A stretch of DNA of 64,000 bases, from the NCBI RefSeq assembly GCF_009617895.1, contig NZ_BLAW01000001.1, positions 1,665,001 through 1,729,000 of the forward strand, written 5' to 3'. Position numbers and translations under genes: made by a program. The DNA comes from Prolixibacter sp. SD074 (lineage in GTDB: Bacteria > Bacteroidota > Bacteroidia > Bacteroidales > Prolixibacteraceae). The notes under the pieces were generated by a model that made no database searches, had not been told where the DNA came from, and saw only the letters and a program-made list of their open reading frames with translations. Of the stretch, positions 19,532 to 28,806 are shown one piece after another; within the stretch, counting starts at the first letter, position 1; each line of letters opens with the position of its first letter.

Positions 19532-20410
19532 ATGACTGGAAGACCAACCATTGAGATGCTAACTGAGGATCCGGGACAATCCATCCTTTGCCGAAGGATT
19601 GTAAGGGCCAAACGTCCCGACATCCGCAACGAAGGTGTATGGCATTATCATCCCGATTTCGAAATTACCTACACACTGAAAAGTTCAGGAAAGCGTTTTG
19701 TCGGGTACAACATTTCGGATTATACCGAAAGCGATTTTGTTTTGATTGGCACAAACCTTCCCCACTCATGGATTACGAATCAATACACCGAACAGATTGT
19801 CGTCAATTTTAAGAAAGATATGTTTGGTGATTCGTTTTGGGATGCACCCGAGATGAAGAAAATTGAGGAGCTGTTAGAAAAGAGTCAGCAAGGCATTTAC
19901 TTCAATCCGCAAATCTCATCGCAGGCGCTACCGTTGTTGTTTTCAATTGAACGTGAGAGTGGGTTCAATCGGCTTCTGCATTTTTTCAAACTGCTTGATC
20001 TGTTGGCCAACGCAAAAAACCAGGAGGAAATTACTTCTTATCATCACGAGGTAAAAGACAGCTTAAAAGCCTCGAACCGCATTGAGCGTATCTACTCATA
20101 CATCTTAGAGAATTACCAAAACAATACCATTTCATTTACAGAACTGAGCCGGAAATTGAACATGAATAAAAGCTCGGTGTGCAAATTTGTGAAAAAGGTA
20201 ACCAAGAAGACTTTCTCAGAAATTGTAATTGAAACGCGGATCAGCGAAGCCTGCAAACTACTAGCAGTGAGCGACATGTACATTTCGGAGATTTGCTTTG
20301 CCTGTGGCTTTAACAACCTGTCCAATTTCAATCGCTCTTTCAAAAAAATCATGAATATAACTCCCAAAGAGTATCGAAATATTTACCGGAGTTCGAAGAA
20401 AGAGGACTAA
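19532..20410 (+). CDS. AraC-family transcriptional regulator, 292 aa
   Basis: An N-terminal cupin-type sensor part (WHYHPDFEITYTLK near residues 37-50, then a typical beta-barrel stretch with GTNLPHSW) precedes a C-terminal double helix-turn-helix domain (from about residue 187; ISEICFACGFNNLSNFNRSFK and TPKEYR near the end). Such proteins activate sugar-use genes when their ligand binds. It is divergent from the TonB receptor gene, and an inverted repeat lies between them, so it is the likely local activator of the glycerate-glycoside locus. It is convergent with the GH5 gene downstream. Confidence 0.9.
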   Translation: MTGRPTIEMLTEDPGQSILCRRIVRAKRPDIRNEGVWHYHPDFEITYTLKSSGKRFVGYNISDYTESDFVLIGTNLPHSWITNQYTEQIVVNFKKDMFGDSFWDAPEMKKIEELLEKSQQGIYFNPQISSQALPLLFSIERESGFNRLLHFFKLLDLLANAKNQEEITSYHHEVKDSLKASNRIERIYSYILENYQNNTISFTELSRKLNMNKSSVCKFVKKVTKKTFSEIVIETRISEACKLLAVSDMYISEICFACGFNNLSNFNRSFKKIMNITPKEYRNIYRSSKKED

Positions 20411-20447
20411 AATTACTGCAGAATTTTTAATAACAAGCAATCCACTA

Positions 20448-21557
20448 TTACGTCCGGTACTTCTGCAACAGCTCCAGCATTTTTCGGTCGAGCTGGTTAC
20501 CACGGAAATTTTCGTAATTCACATCCTTCCGGCCTGAATTGAAGATACCAAAATCTCCTTTCAGGTTCCAGAGGCTCCAGCCCCAGCCCATTTCACGCCA
20601 CAGCGAAAGAAAATCCTCCATCCAGCTCAGGCAAATTTCGTGTGGCGTATATTTATAACATCCCCATTCGCCCACATGCACATTCACACCTTTCATCATC
20701 AGCGGGCGCCAGGGATCGATTTTCTCTTTTCGGAGCACCTCCTTGTTCCATGTTTTTCCGTTTTTATCAGTAAAAGGCCAGGAAGGTTTCGGCCAGCTAT
20801 CGGGAGTATATCCCGGGACCCAACTCGCCCGGTAGTGTGAAACCTGCATCGGGTCGTAACCGCGACAACTCTGTACCAGGCCTAAATCCGCAATTTCCGG
20901 GACCGGATCGCGTCCCACGTTAATGCCGTCAGCAAAAATCAGTCGTTTCGGATCTTCTTCCCGGATAGCTTCCACCAGCGCTCTAACCACACGGGCGTAG
21001 CTTTCATTGGGTATGACAGGAGGTTCATTGAGCAGGTCGAAACTCAGCCGCCCGTTCGGAATGCCTTTGTAACGACGCGCTATATACCGCCAGTGATAAA
21101 TGGCCGCCTCAAGAGCCTTGTCCTTCCCGGGCCCGTAAAACAAATCGATGGGTTCCAGGCCCCGACCGTTAATGCAATAGCCTGGAATCCGGTGAAGGTT
21201 CATGTTAATGTGCACATTGTACTGATGTCCAAAATTAACTGCCTGATCGACATCAAGGAATACCTTCTCATCGATATCCATCCACTTTTTTACATCCGGT
21301 TTCGACCAATTCCAGTACGACATGGGCAGCCGGACAAAATTGAATCCCAATTCCTGCATCAGTGCAAAATCTTCCTCATCGTATTTACGGTTGGGCTGAT
21401 TTCCCGAAAACTTGGCCAACAAATTAAACCCATACCAGCGGGGAATGTTCCCCGGCCGAATTTCCTTTGCTTTATCCAAAGCCAGCACACCTCCTGAGGT
21501 GAGCAATGTTCCGGCTGCCGCCAGACCGGTTCGTTTCAAAAAGTCACGTCTTTCCAT
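20448..21557 (-). CDS. Glycoside hydrolase family 5 protein with Tat-like leader, 369 aa
   Basis: The N-terminus has a twin-arginine-type motif RRDFLKR followed by a hydrophobic run (AAAGTLLTSGGVLAL), so export is likely. The body is a GH5-like (beta/alpha)8 barrel: FNFVRLPMSYWNW, the acid/base Glu178 in DLLNEPP and the probable nucleophile Glu297 in VHVGEWGC. GH5 enzymes cleave beta-glucosidic or beta-mannosidic links with retention. The subfamily and substrate are not clear. It is followed by the Sel1-repeat gene on the same... opposite-direction side: that gene lies 44 bases upstream on the minus strand, so they could be co-transcribed. It may or may not belong to the neighbouring compatible-solute locus. 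Confidence 0.82.
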   Translation of the reverse strand: MERRDFLKRTGLAAAGTLLTSGGVLALDKAKEIRPGNIPRWYGFNLLAKFSGNQPNRKYDEEDFALMQELGFNFVRLPMSYWNWSKPDVKKWMDIDEKVFLDVDQAVNFGHQYNVHINMNLHRIPGYCINGRGLEPIDLFYGPGKDKALEAAIYHWRYIARRYKGIPNGRLSFDLLNEPPVIPNESYARVVRALVEAIREEDPKRLIFADGINVGRDPVPEIADLGLVQSCRGYDPMQVSHYRASWVPGYTPDSWPKPSWPFTDKNGKTWNKEVLRKEKIDPWRPLMMKGVNVHVGEWGCYKYTPHEICLSWMEDFLSLWREMGWGWSLWNLKGDFGIFNSGRKDVNYENFRGNQLDRKMLELLQKYRT

Positions 21558-21601
21558 CGTATGGTTAGGTTTGTTCGTTCAGCTTATCCGGAAATCTTCT
21601 T

Positions 21602-24172
21602 TTATTTAGCCTGACTCAGATTTCCTTTCAAAATATTCCCCTCGGCATCGGTTACGAGATAAGGCATCCAATATTCCAACGCAGCAGGACCTTCGGGAAG
21701 TTTATCCATGTGCAACAGCTCAGCCGCTGTAAGCCAACCGCCTGCCGAAGCATCTTCAAGCAGTTCCTTAGCTTTCTCCAGATCCTTACGAACGCCCAAA
21801 CCGGCGAGATATAGCAAAGCCTGGTTAAACCGGGCCATTTCATCACCGCCGTCAGCCAGTTCTGTCAACTGTTCCATACAAGTTTTAAAATCTGGCCCGT
21901 TCAATTCTCCTCTTTTCATGAAAGTGGCTTTATTCAATTTGGCTGCACGCAATCCACCTCCAGCAGCCTGGTTAAGCCATTTCAAGGCTTCCGCCGGATT
22001 GCGTTTTTCCAATTCAGGTGAAATCAATAATATGGCCAACAGATTAGCCGCTGGCAAAAACCCGTCTTTGGCAGCAGGCTCCAAAAATGAAACCGCCTTC
22101 GGGTAATCGGCCTTCTCATCTTCCCCGGAGTAGAGCCGTCCCAGCATAAAGCGCGACTCGTTATCGCCGCCGTAGCCGCCTTTTGCAAAACACTCGGCTG
22201 CCTTTGCCGGATCGGCTTCAATTCCGTCTCCTTCAAGATACAGCTCTCCAAGCGTTCGCCATGCTTCGGAGAAACCATTTTCAGCTGCTTCGCGGTAAAG
22301 CGCAAAAGCCTTTTCCCGCTCTTTCGGAATGCCTTCGCCGTAAAAGTACATTCCCGCCAGGTTGTATTTTGCTTCCGCCGAACCTTTCTCAGCAGCCTTC
22401 TCGAATAATTCAAATGCCCTTGAATAATCTTTTTCCAGGCCTTCTCCCAGATAATAAAGCACGCCAAGGTTGTATTCGCCCAAGGCAAAACCACACTCAG
22501 CAGCTTTCCGATACCATTTGGCTGCTTCTTCAAGATTCGCTTCGATGCCTTTTCCCTTGTGATAAGCGTTTCCCAGGTTATTCATCGCTTCCGGAACACC
22601 TTTTCCTGCCGCAAGGCGATACATCTCCACAGCCTTCTCAATATTGAATTCTGTTCCCCGTCCGGCTTCATACATTACGCCCAAATTAAAAAGCGCACGG
22701 GCGTATCCTTCGTCGGCCGCCTTCCGGTACCAGGTAAATGCCTTTCCCGGGTTCTTTTCTACCGTTATACCATTCTCGTAGTAAACGCCAACCCGGAACA
22801 TCCCGCCAGGAACACCTTTCTCTGCCGCATCCATGAACCACTGAAACGACTTTTCTTTATCGGACCAATAACTCAGCCCTTTTTCGTGCATGATGCCAAC
22901 CAGGTAAGCAGCACGCGGGTGGCCGGCCTCGGCAGCACGACTGAAATAATCGGCAGCAGCATGCTCATCTTTATCGGTAATTTCGCCTGCCAGGCAAAGA
23001 CTCGCGTAGCGGTATTGTGCTTCAACGACGCCTTTGTCGGCAGCTCGTTTGGCATAATCAACCGCCTTCTTTATATTTTGCTCAACATTTTCACCGGTCT
23101 CGTACAGGTAAGATAAGCGGAGCATCGCCTCCGCATTGCCTCCCAACGCGGCCTTCTCGAGCCATTCGGCCCCTTCCGATTCCGCTTTTTCAAGGTATTG
23201 ATTGGCAATAATTTCCTGTGCCGGTGCATAACCTTTGTCTGCAGCTAGCTGATACCATTCGTGCGATTCTCCCAATTCGTCCAATAAGCGTCCGAGCAGG
23301 AACATGGCCTCCATAAAATTAGCATCGGCAGCCTGTTGCAGATAGTTCTTTGCCAGTTCAATATCCTTCTCAACACCCAGGCCTTCAAAAAGCATTTTGC
23401 CCATTTTCATGGCAATATTGGCCGGGTGCGGTCCGCCTATTTTCGAAAACCAGTGATAAGCCTGTGAGTAATCCTGCTCCGTTCCGCGTCCTTCATAATA
23501 AAACCGGCCAACTTTGACATAAGCTTCCGGGTAATTAAGCTCAGCTGCTTTCAGATACCAATCGAACGCTTTGGAAAGCTTAACCGGCACCGACAATCCC
23601 TCTTCAAATACTTCACCTATTTTATACATGGCCGGGGCGTAACCGGCTTTCGCCGATTCGTACCAGTTATCAACCGCTTCTTCCAAATCGCGGCGACCAC
23701 CTTTACCAACACGGACCAAACGTCCAAAGTTGTATTTGGCTACTATATCACCTCTTTCGGCTCCACGCCCGTACCACTCGAAGGCTTTTTCATCGTTTTC
23801 CTCCAGTCCAATACCCGTTTCCCGCATCTCACCGATGTAGTTGCAGCTCTCCACTCCTCCGGCCCGGGCAGATTCAAGGAACCAGCGCACCGACTTGCTT
23901 GCATCTTTCTGCCGGTTTTCACCGGTATAATACCATTTCCCGATAGTCAAAGCAGCCTCTTCGAACCCTTCAGCCATCACCTCTTCAAAGGCTTTGTTCG
24001 CTTTATCCCACGAACGCTCCTGTTCATAAAAATCCAGGAATATCATGGCAGGCTTATAACCAGAATCAAAAGCTTTTTGAATCCGTTTGAGGCCTTTTTC
24101 TACTTTTTCTTTCTTCAGCAGTTCCAGACCTTTCAGAAATAGCTTGTTTTCAGGGAATATATTTTCAGTCAT
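21602..24172 (-). CDS. Long Sel1-repeat protein, 856 aa
   Basis: Almost the whole protein is made of about 20 Sel1-like (TPR-related) helical repeats of about 36 residues, for example YNLGVLYYLGEGLEKDYSRA and YRKAADEGYARALFNLGVMY. The repeats form a superhelical scaffold for protein-protein contact. There is no signal peptide and no extra catalytic domain, so it is probably cytoplasmic. Secreted and cytoplasmic Sel1 proteins act as adaptors in signalling or stress; the partner here is unknown. It precedes the GH5 gene by 44 bases on the same strand. Repeats near residues 300-400 and the C-terminus are more divergent. Confidence 0.9.
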   Translation of the reverse strand: MTENIFPENKLFLKGLELLKKEKVEKGLKRIQKAFDSGYKPAMIFLDFYEQERSWDKANKAFEEVMAEGFEEAALTIGKWYYTGENRQKDASKSVRWFLESARAGGVESCNYIGEMRETGIGLEENDEKAFEWYGRGAERGDIVAKYNFGRLVRVGKGGRRDLEEAVDNWYESAKAGYAPAMYKIGEVFEEGLSVPVKLSKAFDWYLKAAELNYPEAYVKVGRFYYEGRGTEQDYSQAYHWFSKIGGPHPANIAMKMGKMLFEGLGVEKDIELAKNYLQQAADANFMEAMFLLGRLLDELGESHEWYQLAADKGYAPAQEIIANQYLEKAESEGAEWLEKAALGGNAEAMLRLSYLYETGENVEQNIKKAVDYAKRAADKGVVEAQYRYASLCLAGEITDKDEHAAADYFSRAAEAGHPRAAYLVGIMHEKGLSYWSDKEKSFQWFMDAAEKGVPGGMFRVGVYYENGITVEKNPGKAFTWYRKAADEGYARALFNLGVMYEAGRGTEFNIEKAVEMYRLAAGKGVPEAMNNLGNAYHKGKGIEANLEEAAKWYRKAAECGFALGEYNLGVLYYLGEGLEKDYSRAFELFEKAAEKGSAEAKYNLAGMYFYGEGIPKEREKAFALYREAAENGFSEAWRTLGELYLEGDGIEADPAKAAECFAKGGYGGDNESRFMLGRLYSGEDEKADYPKAVSFLEPAAKDGFLPAANLLAILLISPELEKRNPAEALKWLNQAAGGGLRAAKLNKATFMKRGELNGPDFKTCMEQLTELADGGDEMARFNQALLYLAGLGVRKDLEKAKELLEDASAGGWLTAAELLHMDKLPEGPAALEYWMPYLVTDAEGNILKGNLSQAK

Positions 24173-24767
24173 TGCTTATCAATTTAACAGACTCTAAAAA
24201 TAGCTTAACCAGTTAACAGAATGAAACTGTTCAACTGAAATTCTGTAATATTTTTTTGATATGCTGCCTCTTCGTTCACCATCGTTCCGGCAATTTAAGT
24301 TTGTTTTCCTGCCGGATCATTGGAAGATTCGTTGCCAGTATCCCAATCCCATCAATCCAATACAGCTTACAACAATGAACCATACTTTCACAACACCAAC
24401 CGGTACCATGGCGTTGGTGGCCGGCCCACACCCGGGTGTAACCACCGGTGGGGATCGTCCGCTAAGAGGTGGGCAGACTCCGCTAACTGGTGGGCACTGT
24501 CCGCTGAGTGGTGGGCAGACTCCGCTAACTGGTGGGCACTGTCCGCTGAGTGGTGGGCAGACTCCGCTAACTGGTGGGCACTGTCCGCTGAGTGGTGGGG
24601 ATCGTTCGCTATATGGTGGGCAGACTCCGCTGAGTGGTGGGGTGACCTCCCCTAAAATAGCTTGACCGCTATGTGGTGTGGAAAACCGTCCGGATGACAA
24701 AAGATATTGGCCGCAGTATTGCAAATATTTCAAACAACCGACTAATTTTACCTCAAACACCGGGACC
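24173..24767. other. Intergenic region with tandem repeats (595 bp)
   Basis: The region separates the leftward Sel1 gene from the rightward HD-domain gene. Its centre is the 21-bp repeat array at 24447-24656. Both strands stay open across the array because the unit is a multiple of three, but neither reading shows any known protein character. I see no RNA gene. Confidence 0.5.
24447..24656. repeat. Ten tandem 21-bp repeats
   Basis: Ten consecutive units of exactly 21 bp start with GGTGGG and share CCGCT at positions 13-17. Units 2-7 alternate two variants (CAGACT and CACTGT in the middle), making a 42-bp higher-order unit repeated three times without change. Units 1 and 8 share the GATCGT variant, and unit 10 is degenerate. 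A further weak copy (CCGCTATGTGGTG) follows at about 24665. The G-rich strand is the plus strand. Function unknown. Confidence 0.9.
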
Positions 24768-25307
24768 ATGAAACCACTGGAAATTATACACCGCTATTAC
24801 AAAAGGGACTCAAAAGCGTACAATATTCTCGTTACCCACAGCCAGTTGGTAACTGACAAAGCATTGTGGATCGCACAACGCCACCCCGAATTGAATCCCG
24901 ATCCGGAGTTTATTGAAGAAGCCGGCATGTTGCATGATATTGGCATTATAAAAACACACGCTCCCGACCTGGGGTGCTTTGGCGAGTTGCCATATTTGTG
25001 TCATGGCTATTTGGGGCGCGAAATGCTGGAGACCGAAGGACTAAATGAGCACGCATTGGTATGCGAACGTCACACCGGTGTTGGAATAACCGCTGAAGAT
25101 GTGATTAGGAATAAACTCCCTCTGCCCGAGCGTGATTTCGTTCCGGAATCAGTTGAAGAGCAAATTATTTGTTTTGCCGATAAGTTTTATTCCAAAAGTA
25201 AGAACCTGAAAAAAGAAAAATCGCTAACTGAAATACGGAACTCGATAGGGCGGTTTGGTCAAAAAAACATTACCCGTTTCGATGAGTGGTGCAAACTATT
25301 TCTGTAA
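24768..25307 (+). CDS. HD-domain protein (putative phosphohydrolase), 179 aa
   Basis: This is a small metal-dependent HD-superfamily protein: His24 in VTHSQLV, His56-Asp57 in LHDIGI, histidines in LCHGY and CERHTG, and a late Asp in FADKFYSK. The HDIG form is typical of predicted nucleotide phosphohydrolases or phosphodiesterases in Bacteroidota. I chose the ATG at 24768 (MKPLEIIHRYY) over an earlier in-frame start at 24678, because homology-like sequence begins there. The product is cytoplasmic. The substrate is unknown. It is convergent with the nickel superoxide dismutase gene, with a shared terminator between them. Confidence 0.82.
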   Translation: MKPLEIIHRYYKRDSKAYNILVTHSQLVTDKALWIAQRHPELNPDPEFIEEAGMLHDIGIIKTHAPDLGCFGELPYLCHGYLGREMLETEGLNEHALVCERHTGVGITAEDVIRNKLPLPERDFVPESVEEQIICFADKFYSKSKNLKKEKSLTEIRNSIGRFGQKNITRFDEWCKLFL

Positions 25308-25328
25308 AACCCAAAAGACGACAACAAA

Positions 25329-25358
25329 ATAAAAGGCGGGAAAATCCACGCCTTTCTT
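25329..25358. terminator. Bidirectional terminator
   Basis: AAAGGCG (25332-25338) pairs with CGCCTTT (25349-25355) around a 10-base loop. A-rich and T-rich flanks make it usable for both convergent genes. Confidence 0.6.
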
Positions 25359-25376
25359 CCTTACCTAAACTTTTCA

Positions 25377-25850
25377 TCAGTGACTATGATTATGCTCTGA
25401 CTCTCCGAAGTATAGAGCGGCAAATTTATCTACTACATCATTCATCAGTCCAATGTATTTCAAATCGGTTGTTTGTTTCGCTTTCATGGCGTACACGCAT
25501 AATTCGTGCAATAAGCCCAGCATTTTGGCGTTTTTCTTTTGTTGCTCCGGATCGTCACTCAACTTGATACGTTGAAACATAAAATATTGCGTAGCAACAT
25601 CCTGAATCTTCGTAGCATGCGCATCTTTATTGGTCACCCACCGGACCAACTGGTTATAATTAACAGGCGTTTCACCCGATAACTGGGTTACCATCTGCAT
25701 ACTTTTTTCCACTGTGTGGATATCTTCTTTTAATAGTTGAATACGAAGTGAATCGCCATAAATTCCACAGGGGATCTCGCAATGAGCTTTGGCTTCACCT
25801 GAAAGCATAGCCAGGAGTACAAAAAGTGTAATAAATACCAATTTTTTCAT
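25377..25850 (-). CDS. sodN: Nickel superoxide dismutase, exported form, 157 aa
   Basis: Residues 1-22 form a clear signal peptide ending AKA, an ideal signal-peptidase I site. The very next residues are HCEIPCGIY, which match the nickel hook of Ni-SOD (His1, Cys2 and Cys6 bind nickel; consensus HCxxPCGxY). The rest, about 125 residues, is helical as expected for the four-helix bundle. Ni-SOD converts superoxide to oxygen and hydrogen peroxide. In the well-studied actinobacterial form, a dedicated protease (SodX) removes a propeptide to free His1; here signal peptidase would do it, placing the enzyme in the periplasm. The C-terminus ends SEHNHSH, a possible nickel-holding tail. No sodX-like gene is adjacent. 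Confidence 0.82.
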   Translation of the reverse strand: MKKLVFITLFVLLAMLSGEAKAHCEIPCGIYGDSLRIQLLKEDIHTVEKSMQMVTQLSGETPVNYNQLVRWVTNKDAHATKIQDVATQYFMFQRIKLSDDPEQQKKNAKMLGLLHELCVYAMKAKQTTDLKYIGLMNDVVDKFAALYFGESEHNHSH

Positions 25851-26039
25851 AATATCAGGTTTTTAATCATTAGTTAATTTGCGTATTATTAACACAGTAA
25901 ACCGCTCAATGTTCAACAAGAAAGAATCATTGTAGTACGGCAGGGTGAACTTGGTTCTCCACCGCATCAATATTCCCGAACTTTATCAATTACTTGATAT
26001 CTTCTTCCAAACATCAGGCATTAAGTTCTAATGAAAGTC

Positions 26040-28655
26040 CTAATTGTTGTCGTAGAAACTTTGACGTTTGTCTAGTTTCAAGTCCTTTAGCAGTGCTGAA
26101 GTCGCACGGATGGTAAAGCTGTAGCTTTGCCGATAACCAAACGGGATGAGATTCAATGACATTTGCCAGCAATGCAAATCACGGAATACATTAAACTGGG
26201 TAAAGGTTACCTGGCTATTACCAATATCATAGCCCGATGAAAAACCAATTTTCCACTTCTTCGTCAGGTTCACATTACCCGAGAAATCAACCGTGGAAGT
26301 AATATTAGCACTCAAATCCGGCCTCGGTTTACTGTAACGGAAGCTGTAATCGAGGCGAACATCCCACGGCAAATTGAAATCTTCGTATTCGGGATACTCA
26401 CCGGGTAATAGCTTTCCCTGCCCATCATCCACAGCTTCCTCTCCCGGTGTTTTTCCGTTCTTATCATCGTTTTTCTTCGACTTAAATGACAAGCCAAAAG
26501 AAAGGTTTGCCGAGGTCAGGCGAGCCAGCTTACCTGTTTGGTTAACCTCAAAGGTATTGATCCGTCGTCCATCAACCATAGCGTACGGATCGAAAATAGC
26601 GCCAAAGTTAATGTTGGTACCGCCAACTTTGGTTCGTCCCCGCAGACTAATATTCGAAAGGTTCAGCGAATCGGCCGCCAGATTATACGAACCACTCAGC
26701 GAAAGCTGGTCGAGGAGTTTTATTTTCTTGTAAGCATCCTTGCTGGTTGTGTCTTTCTCCGACTTCAGCTTTTTCATTTCCAGGGTGTTGTTCAGGCTAA
26801 AGCCGATAGAACCCGAACGTCCCTGCCCTGCTGTACCATAAAGGGCGTTCTGATGATATGGATACCGAATATATTCCGGTCTTCCGAGGGAGTCGTAAAC
26901 AGCGACTGTTCCGTACATACCATAACGCGGGTCACTGAAATCAGGTCGCGTGCTGAAGCTGATACTGGGCGTCATCACGTGGCGGATACCTTTGATTTTG
27001 CTATTAGGATTCCGGGGAACATACATACCGTACAATTTGGTAGACGCCCCCACGCTGAATGAATAATCGTAATCGCGGGTAAATCCGTAAATCGTATCGG
27101 TCACCTGCAACTGATTGGTATCGTAGTTATAATCTTTCCGTATCTGCTTAGTATACCATCGTTCGGTATAATTAAACGAAGGACTGATCGTTAAGAATTT
27201 CAATGCTTTGAACGAAGTACTGACAGGAATGGTCTGCTTAACTCCGTTTTCCCAGTCGGAGACAAATGATGAATTAAGCAAATCGTACTCTTTCATTCCG
27301 GACTTGGTTTTATTCTGAATATCGGCTGTATAAGTAATACCAATCTTTTCGTACCACTTCTGCTTCCCGATGCTCTGCTTTGATTTGAAAGGATAAATTC
27401 GGTTCATATTTACCGTCATCTGCGGCAGCGTTAAGTTAATCGTTGTATCGCGACTGTTCTGCGAATGCCGCAGGTTGACCGACATGGAGAATGGCGAATT
27501 TTCCCAACGCTTCGTGTAAGAAATACTCGATTGTTTCGTATTGGTCAGGTAATTCTGTGTCGAATAAGAATTATTTTGGTCATACGAGCTGGTCGAGAAA
27601 TTGACACTGGCGCTAAACGTCTGGTTGGGGCTTGCTTTCGGGTCCATCCGGTGACTCCAGGTCATCGCGAAATCATTTTGTGTATAATAACCAGGAAGGC
27701 CTTTGTCACCAAATACGTTCTTGTAATATTTCATGTCAAAGCTCCCGCTGAATTTGTAGCGAAGTTTATAGTTGGTGTGAAATTTTAATCCCCGTGAGCC
27801 TTTCGAATAGATATCGCCCCGAAGTGCCACATCAAAGTAATCGCTGGCCGCCCAGTAATAACCAAAATCGCGCAGGAAAAAACCACGGTTTTTCTCTTCA
27901 CCATAGGAAGGTATCAGAAAACCAGAAGAGTATTTGGGCGAATTCGGGAAAAATCCGAAGGGAATAATGGCGAAATACAGTGGCAAATCTTCGACAACCA
28001 GGTAAGCCGGGCCGGTGATAATCTTCTTATTGGAAATCACCTTAGCTTTGGTCATCTCCAGGTAGAAGTGTGGATGTTCGGCATCACAGGTCGTGTATTT
28101 CCCGTTTTTCAAACAGTAAGTCGAATCGTTGACCAACTTGGTTCTTTCTGCTTGTACATATCCTCCCTGTTGTTCGGTAGTTACACCAAATACAATTCCC
28201 TTTTTGGTTTTGAAATTATACCGGATTTTATCTGCCTGAAATTCTTCCGAACCTTGCTTGAAGTTTGGTTTCCCCTGAATTGTTCCTGTTGAATCGGGCA
28301 GCCCGACAGCGTATACTTCACTACTATCGAGATTTAATTCAATGTAATCAGCTTTTAATTCAATATCTTTATAATCGACCTGAGCATCGCCATACATGTA
28401 TACTTTCTTCCCGGTAATGGAAAAGTCCAGCGAATCGGAAGCCGTGTAGGTAATTTCTGCATCAATTGATTGTACTTGTTGAGAAGGTTTCTGCTCTTTC
28501 TGTGCATTATTACTCAATGAATCGGGCATTGAAGGGATTTCAGTTACTGGCCGCAACTGAGGTATTTTCCGTTCAACTGGTTCCTGAGCATAAGCCATCA
28601 AAGAATTAAACAACAGGATGACAAAGAGAAGATATAATCGATGATTTTTACCCAA
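26040..28655 (-). CDS. lptD: LPS-assembly outer-membrane protein LptD (Bacteroidota type), 871 aa
   Basis: A signal peptide (ends MAYAQ) is followed by an OstA/LptA-like periplasmic part (about residues 65-220: YMYGDAQVDYKDIELKADYI) and a large beta-barrel region with alternating aromatic strands to the C-terminus. This fits LptD, which inserts lipopolysaccharide into the outer leaflet of the outer membrane with LptE. The barrel includes SPKYSSGFLIPSYGEE, typical of the family. It is divergent from the amidase gene, an arrangement often seen in Bacteroidota, so envelope functions cluster here. Confidence 0.85.
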   Translation of the reverse strand: MGKNHRLYLLFVILLFNSLMAYAQEPVERKIPQLRPVTEIPSMPDSLSNNAQKEQKPSQQVQSIDAEITYTASDSLDFSITGKKVYMYGDAQVDYKDIELKADYIELNLDSSEVYAVGLPDSTGTIQGKPNFKQGSEEFQADKIRYNFKTKKGIVFGVTTEQQGGYVQAERTKLVNDSTYCLKNGKYTTCDAEHPHFYLEMTKAKVISNKKIITGPAYLVVEDLPLYFAIIPFGFFPNSPKYSSGFLIPSYGEEKNRGFFLRDFGYYWAASDYFDVALRGDIYSKGSRGLKFHTNYKLRYKFSGSFDMKYYKNVFGDKGLPGYYTQNDFAMTWSHRMDPKASPNQTFSASVNFSTSSYDQNNSYSTQNYLTNTKQSSISYTKRWENSPFSMSVNLRHSQNSRDTTINLTLPQMTVNMNRIYPFKSKQSIGKQKWYEKIGITYTADIQNKTKSGMKEYDLLNSSFVSDWENGVKQTIPVSTSFKALKFLTISPSFNYTERWYTKQIRKDYNYDTNQLQVTDTIYGFTRDYDYSFSVGASTKLYGMYVPRNPNSKIKGIRHVMTPSISFSTRPDFSDPRYGMYGTVAVYDSLGRPEYIRYPYHQNALYGTAGQGRSGSIGFSLNNTLEMKKLKSEKDTTSKDAYKKIKLLDQLSLSGSYNLAADSLNLSNISLRGRTKVGGTNINFGAIFDPYAMVDGRRINTFEVNQTGKLARLTSANLSFGLSFKSKKNDDKNGKTPGEEAVDDGQGKLLPGEYPEYEDFNLPWDVRLDYSFRYSKPRPDLSANITSTVDFSGNVNLTKKWKIGFSSGYDIGNSQVTFTQFNVFRDLHCWQMSLNLIPFGYRQSYSFTIRATSALLKDLKLDKRQSFYDNN

Positions 28656-28770
28656 AATCGTGTCTATTCAAATACGTTTAACCTACCGAATATGCGATAA
28701 AATGATGTAGTGCAAAAGTAAAAAAACCTCCTTTAGAATTAGGGTCTCGCTAAAAATTATTTAATCTTTC

Positions 28771-28778
28771 TATTTTTG
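28771..28778 (+). promoter_or_regulatory. Bacteroidota-type -7 promoter box
   Basis: TATTTTTG matches TAnnTTTG and lies 28 bases before the amidase start at 28807. Confidence 0.4.
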
Positions 28779-28806
28779 TAGTAGTTATGATAAAGCAAGT
28801 GACGAA

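Noticed and set aside
24447-24656. CRISPR array
   Set aside because: 21-bp direct tandem units without spacers; no cas genes.
24261-24665. 134-residue open frame over the 21-bp repeats (and a 150-residue frame on the other strand)
   Set aside because: The frames stay open only because the repeat unit is a multiple of three; the flanking parts have no gene-like composition and neither reading resembles a protein family.
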